From Sipunculus nudus (lineage: Eukaryota; Annelida; Sipuncula; Golfingiida; Sipunculidae): DNA of 64,000 nucleotides. The translations under genes were made by a program, and so were the position numbers. The stretch spans positions 75,202,659 to 75,266,658 of the forward strand of contig CM049313.1 in the NCBI GenBank assembly GCA_026874595.1, read 5' to 3'. Positions 12,371-23,162 of the stretch are shown in pieces; position 1 is the stretch's first letter; every line of letters starts with the position of its first letter. The notes beneath the pieces are model-generated. The model had not been told where the DNA came from. It was given only the letters and a program-made list of their open reading frames with translations, and did no database searches.

Positions 12371-12956
12371 GTAAGACCCAGAAAATCATGCTATTATACA
12401 AGCAGCGGTTACAGTGTGGGAGATTTGGAACGACTGCAGTGTATAACTGCTGTGCGAGGAGCGTGTATATTGCGGACTCAATTTATTCATACTTTGATGG
12501 TGAGTGGTGACACAGATACAAGTGGTAACGATGAGCAACTTTTTTTTTTGTTGTTGATGGCCCACATACCTGACTACTCACAATTTTTTTAATGTCATTC
12601 ATTTTTAGGATATACTGAAAATGACACAAATTTCACTTTTTTTCACTCATATTTTTTAGCTTCACTCATTCGTACAAATTTCCAAGTATCAAAAAGCATT
12701 TTTTTTTCGTGGACTTTTTGTCTTTTTTAATAGTTAATAGACGCATATTATTGCAATGTATAAATCCCCAATCACACTCTGACGAAGACCATGAAGAATG
12801 CACTGCGTTCTTAACATTAAGATGAACGCAGCGGGGACGTGATCAAAATGGGGAAAAAGTTTGCACTACGTCCTTACTACGTTCCAGTAAGGTTCTTGCC
12901 GTGTCTGACACGTTCTTAGTTCTTAATAAGCGAATGATCACGCGCCACCACGACCT

Positions 12957-13235
12957 GTGCGTTGTTTCTACGACCAATTAGATCGCACCACGCGCTTATC
13001 ACGTATTAACTGCGTCCACAAGGCACTAATGGTTGAGTGGCTGAAGACAAATCCCATATTTTACAATAAGAGGTTTGCTTCCTACCAAGAGATCGCCAAG
13101 GAGATATGTTACAGATGGAGAACGCTGTTGAGCTTGGGAAGCAGTCCTAAAGACCTGGTTTACCAGCCTGAGAAGCTTTTATGGCCGACTGAAGAAAAAA
13201 AGTAGTGAGGACACAGATGACTGGGAGGGATGAGT
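12957..13235 (+). pseudogene. MADF-domain (Harbinger-associated DNA-binding) protein remnant
   Basis: The first frame reads VEWLKTNPIFYNKRFASYQE then IAKEI, matching the start of a MADF domain (hydrophobic-E-W-x(3)-NP-x-x-Y-x-K). After a frameshift, a second frame gives RSFYGRLKKKSSEDTDDWEG and a stop near 13233, matching the end of that domain in Harbinger-associated proteins. In autonomous elements this protein partners the transposase in terminus binding and nuclear import. Here it is non-functional because of the frameshift and short length. The opposite orientation to the transposase pseudogene fits the usual two-gene layout. A host MADF gene is less likely given the transposase fragment 1.7 kb away. 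Confidence 0.6.
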
Positions 13236-13359
13236 GAGTGGGTCGTCAGGAAGTACCTGCTCCTTCAAGTTCATAAGGTCCCGAAGAGGACCACTGCTCG
13301 TGTAAATTTTGAACTTTAGGTACAAAGCACTTTTCCTTATAACTATATACAGGCCTAAT

Positions 13360-14801
13360 GCGAACCTGTGTAATGGTTTATACACCAGGTATAAAGCTTC
13401 AATGCTGGGCCATTACTTTTCAAGTAGGCCTACATGTCTTGTATACCACAAAGCTTTATGATATGTATAATTATGCCCAATTTCAGACTTATTTATCAAA
13501 TTCCTCTGGAGAAATGAGCAGGCACATACACTGTGCAAAGTCATTGTAGGTGGCGACTACTGTCTTGGAAAAAGAAATCCATCAAAGACGCATACACAGG
13601 TCAAAATATCAGGCTAATACGTAAAACTTCTCTTGAATTTGATGCACTGGGCTGACCAGGCTTAGATGAGAAAGTCAGTTGCCCCGAGTGAACTGTGACT
13701 AATTGCTGGCTCAAGCTACTGCACTGTTTGCACCTGGCTAGACTAAGTGAACTTTTGACTTGTACCTGGCTGCACTGAGTGAACTCTTGACCTGTAGCAT
13801 AATCTGACACAGTTGGCAGTTTGCCAAAGCTATAAATAGATCCAGACTGGCCTTGGTGCCAAATCTGATACAGTTGGCAGTCTGCCGAAGCTATAAATAG
13901 AATGCAGCTACTGCATTGAGTGAACTCTTGACCTATACCTGGCTGCACTGGTAGAACTCTTCACCTGTTGCCTAATATGATACAGTTGGCAGTCTGCCAA
14001 AGCTTTAATAGATCCAGGGTGACCTTTTGCCTGATGCCTTCAATTATCGATATCTGAGGATAATTAATGTGTTAGATTTAAGAATTCAGACCAGTGTTTT
14101 TTAGAAGAAGATCTTTGTAGTTACTGAGCTAAAATGGGCTGTTAAGGCATATGAATAAATTCAGCTTCCTATAACTCGGCCAAAATCACTAAAAAGAGAC
14201 CTTTTGAAAAAAAACTTCAGAAAGCACTATCCTAGGATCATTTCTGTGCGATATTCAACAGTTTGGCCATATGGTTTCAGAGAAGAAGTTTTTTGTAGCC
14301 CTCAGTATGATACAGGCACTGGTGACCCCCGTACAAAAAAGGCTGATGCAGGTCGCGCCACCAATACCTTAATTTCATATATGACTCATGTGACCAACAT
14401 TGGCATAAAATTTGGTGATGATAGCTCCAGCCGTTTCTGAGATTGAAATTTTAGTATGCTTTTTTGGACAGGTGACTAAGTCCAACTTCCTGTAACTCGG
14501 CCAAAAATCACCGGAACCATTCGATCAAATTTAAGAGAGATTTTTTTCTAGGAATATTTATGTGAAATATTGGACAATTTGGCTGGAAGTTTCAGAGAAG
14601 AAGTTTTTTAATTTTTTTTAGATTTTTCTCTATAAAATCTTAGAAAATGCAGTTAGCCAAAATTAAGCAAAATTTTCATATAGCTTATTTTTTTCCATAA
14701 AATTTCGTGATGCAAGCTCCCGTTTTTTTTTTTCGAGATAAAATGGGTTAACGTACAGACGACGGACGACGCCACACCATCGCATTAGCTCACAGGTTCG
14801 C
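13360..14801 (-). mobile_element. Inverted copy of the GCGAACCTGTG-ended element, inside Harbinger
   Basis: Reads in reverse: GCGAACCTGTGAGC.. starts at 14801 on the - strand and the other terminus, AGGCCTAATGCGAACCTGTG, lies at 13351-13370. The interior matches the modules of 4316-6500 (AAATTGTTCAATATTT, GCGCCACCAATACC, GTCGTCCGTCTGTACGTTAA) and the AACTGCCAACTG / TTCACTCAGTGCAG blocks of 6850-7200. It separates the two broken Harbinger genes, so it probably inserted into that transposon. Confidence 0.65.
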
Positions 14802-14935
14802 TAAAAATCAAATTTATAAATAGGAATTTGATTGATTGATTAAATTTAAATTTTATAGGAATATTTAAGTCATCAAAACACTTCTTTCTCTATATTTACT
14901 ATGATGAATTTTATTATATGCAGATGAAACAGAAT

Positions 14936-15521
14936 CTAGCAATGAGAATGATTAGCTGAAGAGACAGCAAACACCAGAAGCACCCACTCTATAAATTTCC
15001 TCGCAGTACAGACAGCCATCCCAGCTTCTCCTAGGCTCCTCCAAAGCCTGCTCCGCAATGTTTCAGCCACCGCCATTTCTGTGACAGAGCAAGCCTGCAT
15101 CAAATAGCTCAGTGTGGCGGCCACAGGACGCCAACGTACGTGGTACCTCAGCAGTTCATACAGCAGCACACCGTGCATGACACATCTGCAGCCCATGCGA
15201 CTTGCTTCTGCTGGGCCCACATCCACCAATATCCATTCACAAAAACGTATAATCTCCGTCTAACAACGCTAGAAGAACCAATGAAAAGGAACCCTTATTT
15301 TTGTGAAATAAGGATCCGGTGTTAGAAGGACATTTGAAACTAACATGTTTGCCATCGAGGGCACCGCAGGCATGTGGCACATTCCATTCCCTCTGGAACT
15401 CATCAGCAATGGTACGCCATTCTTCTTATGTTGTTGGGTAGGATATCACTTCATCTTTGTATTTTTCAACAATTGCCTGGTAAACTTCAGGAAATAGCTT
15501 AGAAATTGTGTTGAAGTCGTA
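14936..15521 (-). pseudogene. PIF/Harbinger DDE transposase fragment
   Basis: On the - strand the translation runs YDFNTISKLFPEVYQAIVEK, then DEVISYPTT, an in-frame TAA (15426-15428), then EEWRTIADEFQREWNVPHAC, GALDGKHVSFKCPSNTGSLF, HKNKGSFSLVLLALLDGDYT and F. After a one-base frameshift near 15238 it continues LVDVGPAEAS. This is the hallmark core of the DDE_Tnp_4/HARBI1-like family. The LDGKH aspartate is the first catalytic residue, and NTGSL..NKGSFS..LLAL is the following conserved block. The downstream D and E positions are not recognisable in 14936-15200. The stop, the frameshift and the missing C-terminal half make it inactive. A domesticated HARBI1 gene is unlikely for the same reasons. 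Confidence 0.85.
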
Positions 15522-16151
15522 CTAGAGGAGGATACTTAATTGTTACTAGGGTTACATTCCAGCTGGACGACTTCCTGTTGTCCTTAAAGCAAAACAGGTT
15601 GCAGAAGGTATTCTTGATTCTGTATGTTCATGCTCACTTTTTAAAACAGAAGTGATTGTGTGAAGAATTGGAATTAGATCAAGTATTTATATTTAAAAAT
15701 CCCTGGACGTAAAACAGACGTGATGATAACCTGTTGCAAACCTCCTATAGACGTCGTAAACACCTGACTGATCGTATTCACAACGTAATGCAGTCTTCTG
15801 CAACATAGCATGAACGTACCCTACCTATAGTACAATCGAAGAGAAGTCGAAGTGAGAGATCTTTTGACGTAGCAGGAACCCAGTGAAAACGCAGGAAGAA
15901 CGCCAAAAAGTTTTTGCCGTCCGCGCCACGCTTAATTGTACCAAGCAATGACGTTCCTACTAGGTTTTAGTTTCGTGGTAACTACGTCAATGCGCCCTTA
16001 CTACGTCATTATTTAATTATCACTGCGTCCGATTCGACTACGTCCTCAGTCCTGACCATTTTTTTTTTTTTACCTGTCCAAAGTTCGACCACGTCCATGA
16101 AGACCATACACCTCACTACCTAATTTTATTTTGAGGACGTAGTGTGATCGA

Positions 16152-16995
16152 GTTTTAGGCACCATACAAATTTTCAAGTGCCCAAAACTCAAAGAAGTGA
16201 GTGTGAAACGGATCACAAATTGGGTAACGATACCAATTTCACACTCTTAACAACAGATATTGGGACACATTGTCGGCGTTAAAAAAATGCAATTTCGAAG
16301 TGCAAAACAAAAAAAATTGTATAGCTACTGCAACAATCAAACTTGGCTTTTAATTTTCAAATGGATCATACACCGTTCCCCTATTGAGGCCTAAAGAAAT
16401 GTCATTATCAGTGTGCATATATGTCTATTTAAAAGAATCTCTGAAGTGAAGATGTTATTAGACATATACTGTGCAAGTTAGTAACATGTAACACTGGTGT
16501 GATTTTTCTTAAACGTTGTGTCAGTTGTGTGTGTGTAAAATGCATTAAATAGACGAATGAGGCAACCGCATCTCCGGGCCGTCTACATTGCTATGGTCAA
16601 AGAGCCATGCTCTATCAATTACCGGTATGTGCCGTCTTCTTTGAAGAACCGAAAGATGAAAGAGTTGATAGAATTTGTGAGGTTCATATATTACCAGTCT
16701 TCGCCGAGGTACCAAGAAGAACTAAAAGAACGTGTGGCAAAAAAAAAAAAAAAAAAGAGAGACGAAAACACATGTTAGCCTGAATTATGGTCTGAGCGTC
16801 CTAAAGTCTCCAATTTTCCTTCCTATTGAATGCTCTGATTATATTAGGCTATTGCCTTCATGATTATCCGCATGTGGGACCCTCTCATGCACATTGGGAG
16901 GAACTATACGGTCCCTTGCGGACAAGTATGGAACAGTATCCGAATGTGGTGCCCCCTCCCCTCCACACCACACCACATGGCGCAACCAAACCCCC

Positions 16996-17053
<58 letters not shown>
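16152..17053. other. No identified gene; AT microsatellite and A-run
   Basis: A short open frame (16557-16778, MRQPHLRAVYIAMVKEPCSI..) ends in an A17 run at about 16740-16756. That could mark an old retroposed fragment, but I recognise no protein. A pure (AT)n tract occupies about 16998-17051. Confidence 0.4.
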
Positions 17054-17056
<3 letters not shown>

Positions 17057-17419
17057 AAAATATTATGTGTAAGGAAAAAATCATATCTTGAAAGAAATTT
17101 AATTTGTGTAATACCCGCGGCTAAATAAATATGCACGTTATATTTCTTAATATTTCTGTATCGGCAAATGTGCTCCGTTCTCTTTGTCCAAAATGGAGGA
17201 GGTAAGCTTCAAGGTTGCCCTCAATTTGTTGCGGAATCCACAACTGTGATTGAGAGAAGCAGAGCGAATCGGGATAAAGCGTCGAAAGGGACGAGACAAG
17301 TCCTCAATTATCCCGCTATATTCTTAAAATGGGGGCGTGGCAGTTTAAAATTTTAATGTGGCTTTAATCTATCTTTAAACTATCTTCCTTCCTTATTACG
17401 TTTGTTCCAAAATAAAAGT

Positions 17420-17566
17420 TTTATTGTCACGTTTTCCATTCACACATCTTATCTGAGAATATGTATCTGAGATCATCGTGAAACAGTTTCACTGGTGAAC
17501 AAAGTTTTGAAGACTGGCCCAGAGCGCCACCTGGGGATAGGTGACAAAATTAACGTACCAGCAACC
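17420..17566 (+). promoter_or_regulatory. Presumed 5' UTR and promoter-proximal region of NDUFS4
   Basis: Lies directly upstream of the inferred start codon. There is no clear TATA box. The sequence before the ATG reads ACCAGCAACC, an acceptable Kozak context with C at -3 in AACCATGG. The transcription start cannot be read from the sequence. The preceding 17168-17360 segment is moderately CpG-containing and unexplained. Confidence 0.35.
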
Positions 17567-17628
17567 ATGGCCGGGCTGATGTCCTTACGACAATTTACCC
17601 GGAAAATCATCGGTACTACCGGTCTCAG
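17567..17628 (+). CDS. NDUFS4: NDUFS4 exon 1 (presequence) with GC donor
   Basis: Encodes [20 protein letters not shown] plus two bases of an Arg codon. The boundary is CTCAG|GCAAGT, a strong GC-type donor. Using the nearby GT (GGCAA|GTATC) instead would put exon 2 out of frame and hit a TGA after 15 codons. The first ATG has GCC next to it and no upstream in-frame extension was needed. Confidence 0.9.
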
Positions 17629-20600
17629 GCAAGTATCATTTTATTAATACGTTTCCATAACTTTCGCCTGATATTATGAATGCTAGGTAATTCGGAAAAT
17701 CGAAGAAAATGCTATAAATTTGTACTTTGATTGTGAGCGATAATAGGAGTTTTTATATTGACCTTGGGTTTCAAGTTGTTTGTAAATACCTGTACCAAAT
17801 GAAAACATGAAAATTAAATCTGCCTGAGGTTTATAAGCCTTGATTGATATTTATTTCCGACCAAAAGAAAGACTCGGTCCAACATGTTAGAAATTTGTCG
17901 ATAATAACCATGGATGACCACGTATTTACAGATAAACTTAGTACTTAGTTACACTATTTTTGCATATATATACATAAATTTTAAAAAAAAATTAATTTTT
18001 AAATACATATTCAGTTATCTTTATATCCTTTAATACTAGAAAAAATGTAATTATAATTGATTATGCATTCAATGCAGAATCCATGATTACATTCCAGCTG
18101 GCTGACTTTGGGATGGACGACATTTCGAATGGACGACATTCCGAATTGACAACATTATAACTTAATACGTAATAAGGAGTTAAAGTGGGTGTAATTGATA
18201 CAGTGATAGTGACACACAACCCTAACCCTAACTACAGAAATAATCCCCAAATTACCCCCACTTTAACACTAAGTTCAATTGTCGTCCATTCAGAATGTCG
18301 TCCGTTCGGAATGTCGTCCATCCCTAAGTCGTCCATCCTGAAGTCGTCCAGCTGGAATGACACTGAATCAATTAGAGTGACTTGCTTATGAAGTGAATTC
18401 CGACATGTATACACTGTTGGCAATATATGAACAGTGAAAGTGTGAGATTCCAGATACTGTTGGCCTTATAACCTGTTTTTTTTTAAGAATAAGCAAAACA
18501 TAAAATTATGTGAAATAAGGCTCAAAGTGGGATTGAAGCTGAAAAATTAAAAAATGCACAGCTTCTTTGTTTTACTGTTGAAAATATAATAATGATAATT
18601 ATCAATATAAAAATGAAGCTGGTAGGGCATGAATGAATATTAACCCTACAGCAAACCTTCAGTTTTGCTGAAACGTTTAGACATATATAGCTGTCAAAAG
18701 TCAAAATGTGAGAGATATAAAGGTGTTAATTAGTGTGAGAGTATGAGACCAGGGCAAATTGAATGACTCTCAGTCAATGCGTGAGACTTAGCAGCTGCAT
18801 GTCTGTTACGGGTTCCCCAATATTTAATAATGTTTTTGTAGTGAATAGACAGACCTTGTGTAACTGTGGTTCCCTTTTAATTTTTCAGGTTGTATTTTTG
18901 CCATTTTCAATCATTTTGCAAGGTTCTGGTGTGACAGGCTCTATGTAAACCAACAGAATTAAGATGGTATAAGACAGAATACAGTCTGATCAAATAACCT
19001 GCTGCTTTATAATCTCATGTCATGGCGGGATCCAGGGTTATAAGGAAAGGAGGGGTCCAACCCAGGAGGACTAACGGCAAAACCTAAAATTTGGTCCTCG
19101 GGTTAAAAAAAGGGAGGGGGTCGAGTTCAAGAAAGGTTGCAGTGGCTGAAAAGGGGGGTCCTCACCTTCCTGGATCTGCTGCTGCATGGGACCAAAAAAT
19201 TAAAAATATATATATAATTTCATTTGAATGAAGGATTTATTATGGTTATATCATAGACATAGAAAGAGATGGACTGCCAACTGCGAGATCTCGCCCATGA
19301 TATATCATTAACGATGTTACGTCCGCGAGACTTGCGCGAGAAGAGGGGTGTGTAACTTCCGGTTTGACGTCTGTTGTAAACAAAAACACGCGAGGGCTGA
19401 AGCGGCAGACATCTCAATCTCGCATCGATATGGATAACGCAGCGCACGATGTCAAACAGCTTTTCAGAGGTGAGTAAGTAAGATTTTGATAAATGAAGAT
19501 TTAATGTTCTTTTGAATAAATTAGTTTTTCTAACCTCATACGGTGTTGGTACTTGGCGGCTTCGTCCATAAATAAGCGTTCATAACACAAGACGACTGCA
19601 CGTGCACTGCAGCTGCACGGCAGCTATTGAGTGTACACTGGTTTGCAAGTTTGTTTACAAATGTCAAACAGTTCATACAGGAAAACATGCCGTCAACTTT
19701 ACTAAATGAATCAAATGTCTAAGCAAATATATAGAATAGAATATATCCAGTTGCATATACTATGACTTTACGTTTGTAGATCATTTTAATAAACCAAATT
19801 AAAAATGTGAAAAATACTTGTATTTACTCACGGCAGTTTGACTGAAATTTTGTGAATGTGAGACTGAGAGGGTCAAGGACATAATGATTATTAATTACAA
19901 GCAAAAACACAGCCAGTGTAGTGTAAACAGAGCCACATGCCTTCATTTATAATATATACAGGATGGAGCGCATATGACGGTCTGCGCAGCACTTGTTGTT
20001 TTGGTCTGACAGTGACACTGTTGTTTCTGTCCCAGTGAGCCAGCGCTATTGTTTCAGTCAACTTTGTGCATGCACATGTTTTATACATCGTCACTGCTGA
20101 CCTCGTCGCCCATCCAGCAGAAATGTAATACATACACCTCGCAGGCTGAACAATCGCATGTGTTACCCGTGCCCGAGTGGTCTAATTAGCACCAATGCCA
20201 CAAATATTAGATACAAAATTACAATAATCTGATAGTGTCATTTAATGACAAATGCAAATTTTAGATAGTTATATTTGTTTTAATTAGTGACTGGACTTAA
20301 CAGACCGTTTGAAAAGGAGGAGGGAAAAGAAATTTACAAGAAATGAAAATTAGCAAAATAAGATTTTCGGGACAATTTAATCATATTAATTTTATTATAT
20401 GCATAATTTTATTTGATTTCACTCCATAAGAGCCATGGATGTGAAAAGCTTAATTTCATGATAATACTGCAACTTTTCTTTAATTGTCAAATCAATAATG
20501 ATTTATTTGCTGATCATTAATCAGGATCAGCAATAAACAAGTTAACTGTTCAATCAAGTTTTCATTGGAGTCCAAAAAGTTGAAGAGGGTCCAGAAAAGA

Positions 20601-23059
20601 GTAAGTATAAAATGTAATAAAAGATGGATTTACCCTAATATTATTTAATATCGGTCCAGTACTGCTCATACATTTTTTGAAATTTTTCTTTTCTCTTAGT
20701 TTGCTTGTGGGGGCTAGCTGTGAAAAAAAATATAATTCTTGTTGGTCAGTGGCCACTATTTCATATATAAATCAAAGGAATACCATGCTAATTAATTTTC
20801 CTTAGATCTCTCTTTCTCTCTCTATTTTTAAATAATTAACAAATGTGAATAAACTTTTTTCCTGTAAACACTGTTGAAATAAATTTTATATCCAGTATGT
20901 ATATGCGGAGGTGTTTAACTCCCCCCCCCCTTAAAAATGCCATTGGGTCACATCAGTTTTATTGCAGCTGTTAAAAATTTATTAAATAAAGAAAAATAGT
21001 GTAGATCCCATCATTCCTCCCCCCCCCCCCAAAAAAAAAAAACCTTGCACCTGTGGGGATGTTAGTTATATTGTAACTGTGTACATTCTATAAAACTGGA
21101 AACAAATTTGGTATTATTAAATATAAGATCCAATTGATTAAATGTGTAAACTGCTGAACTGTCAACAGATTATCAAAAGCTTACAAATGGTCATGATATT
21201 AGTATAGATCTTATGTTCACAAACTGCTCACGTGCTTCAGTTTCAACATTAGAAAACATGGTCAGATCATAAAATTTTATCCACGACTCATTTCTTACTC
21301 ATCAAAACAAACCAATCACAACAACCAACCATATGATGGCCAATATAACCTCTTCCTCTCAGATTTTGTCTCCACATTATTTTTGATTTTTACCTTCAAA
21401 GTCAACTTCACACTTGTTTTATATAAACCCTGGTTGCTGCACTTGACCATATAGCTTAAATAAGTGCTGTATTTTCTATGTGGAAGCCTTAGATCAAACA
21501 AGACCACTGAATACCTTTTTGGGTTTTGCTTGTTTATAGTTTTTTTTTTCTTTATTACTTGGCTTCTATTACAATAACATTATTGAATTAACTGTTGCTT
21601 ACTGTCACATAGTGTGATGCATAGCCTCACCTTGCTCTCTGCCTCACCTAACCTTCATCCCCTGTAGGTGAAACTTGATCCTGTAGTCACACTATGATAT
21701 GTATTGTCACTATTGTGTTCTCAATTGAAAAAAGAAACTAAATAAATTGATATCCTATTTTATTTTATCTTGCTTTCTCTTGCAATTAATGTGTATATAT
21801 TGTCAAAGTCCAGCATCCAGCATTATTTATATCCATTAAGTTCATGATCAGTATTACATAAACAGGTTCATTATGTTCATATTCACCACAGTTTAACACG
21901 TGTCTTACCTTTAATTATACATTTCACACAATGTCCAATGAAAAATTAAATCAGCTATTTAATGTTGCATTTTCACATTTTTAATAGAAAATGAGTAAGG
22001 TTTGAGTAATCACCAAACACAATAATATTTAATAAATATTTGGTACAATATAGCACAATTAAATATAATTGGTTCCTGTTAAGCACTGCATAAACCCAAT
22101 ACTTTCATGTTCACTATATCTAATGTCAAGTTCATCCTCAGCATGGATGTGAAACCATGCAGTATTATATTATGGAGAAACAATCCATCCCTCCCCTATT
22201 TTATTCAAGGTAGCAATAGGAAATGAATGTAATAGCTATTATTCTATTACTTTAGGTCCTCTTTCTATTACAGGTTAAAATTTCTACTATTTCTTCAAAA
22301 ACCTGTGATCTTCTGTTACATATTGATATTACCCATCCCTGAACCCTACAAATATGATTATATGTGATATACTCTATTTAGCAACTTCCATTGAGATAAT
22401 TATATTTTTAAAGCGTTCAAGTTCACCACTGTCTTAACATCACAGCCGAAGGCATGTGTCACAATGAAGTCTCCTATTAAAGGCATCAGCAGAGAAGTAC
22501 CTCGGTACTGGAGTACCAATATTGACTGCAATATCATCAGTCACCAGCTAACAATGTGGCTATGTATTAATACATTTCAAAATTTCTTTGTGCATACGTC
22601 TCAGCCATTTGTTTTCACTACCATTTATGGTGATTCATTTCTTTCTGAGGCAAAAGCTGATGCTTCATATTATACTGATGGGTTAAAGTAAATGTGCTCA
22701 GATGTAAGTTCAGTGCTACAAATTTCCCTGAGCAGCATCATCACAATGGCCTTTTCAAACATAGTCCCAGAGAATCTTCTTGCCATTATTCTGTTGAAAG
22801 AAGGAAGATTATATAATCATTGGCATGTATACAAACAATCCTAAATTATATGTCACAAAAAGATAAAAATAATGGTTTTATATTATGATATCATAGTGAT
22901 GTCATTTTTATCGGACTTCCTTGATGATTTTAAAGGATACAATGAATAGAAATCATATTGTGGCCTATATGTGCAGTAGTATTCACACATCATTTCCCCT
23001 GGTTAACATTTCCCCTATTTGACAACTTTGATGCACCCAACCAGTATTTAATGTATGTG

Positions 23060-23106
<47 letters not shown>

Positions 23107-23110
23107 CTAT

Positions 23111-23162
<52 letters not shown>

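Larger units (their letters stand above)
12770..16151. mobile_element. Decayed PIF/Harbinger-type DNA transposon
   Basis: Region with higher CpG content than its surroundings and many ACGTCC/ACTACGTCC sub-terminal motifs at both sides (12780-12960 and 15700-16150). The putative ends read AATCACACTCTGACG on the left and the inverse of CGATCACACTACGTCC on the right, only roughly an inverted repeat. Between them lie the two genes expected of Harbinger elements: a DDE transposase (- strand, 14936-15521) and a MADF/Myb-like protein (+ strand, 12957-13235). Both are broken. A 1.4-kb repeat (13360-14801) is inserted in the middle. Boundaries are approximate. Confidence 0.7.

Noticed and set aside
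16557-16778. Retrocopied gene fragment ending in an A-run
   Set aside because: No recognisable protein and no target duplication seen; kept only as a note in the region description.
16998-17053. (IY)n peptides over AT tracts here and at 23061-23161, 47506-47826 and 60445-60552
   Set aside because: Microsatellite translation, not coding.
17192-17206. Possible first exon ATGGAGGAG|GTAAGC just upstream of NDUFS4
   Set aside because: Too short to support, no matching downstream exon, and NDUFS4 has its own complete start.
22670-22790. Additional P-type transposase exon ([20 protein letters not shown]) on the - strand
   Set aside because: Reading frame meets a stop soon after and the match to known transposase blocks is not convincing by eye.
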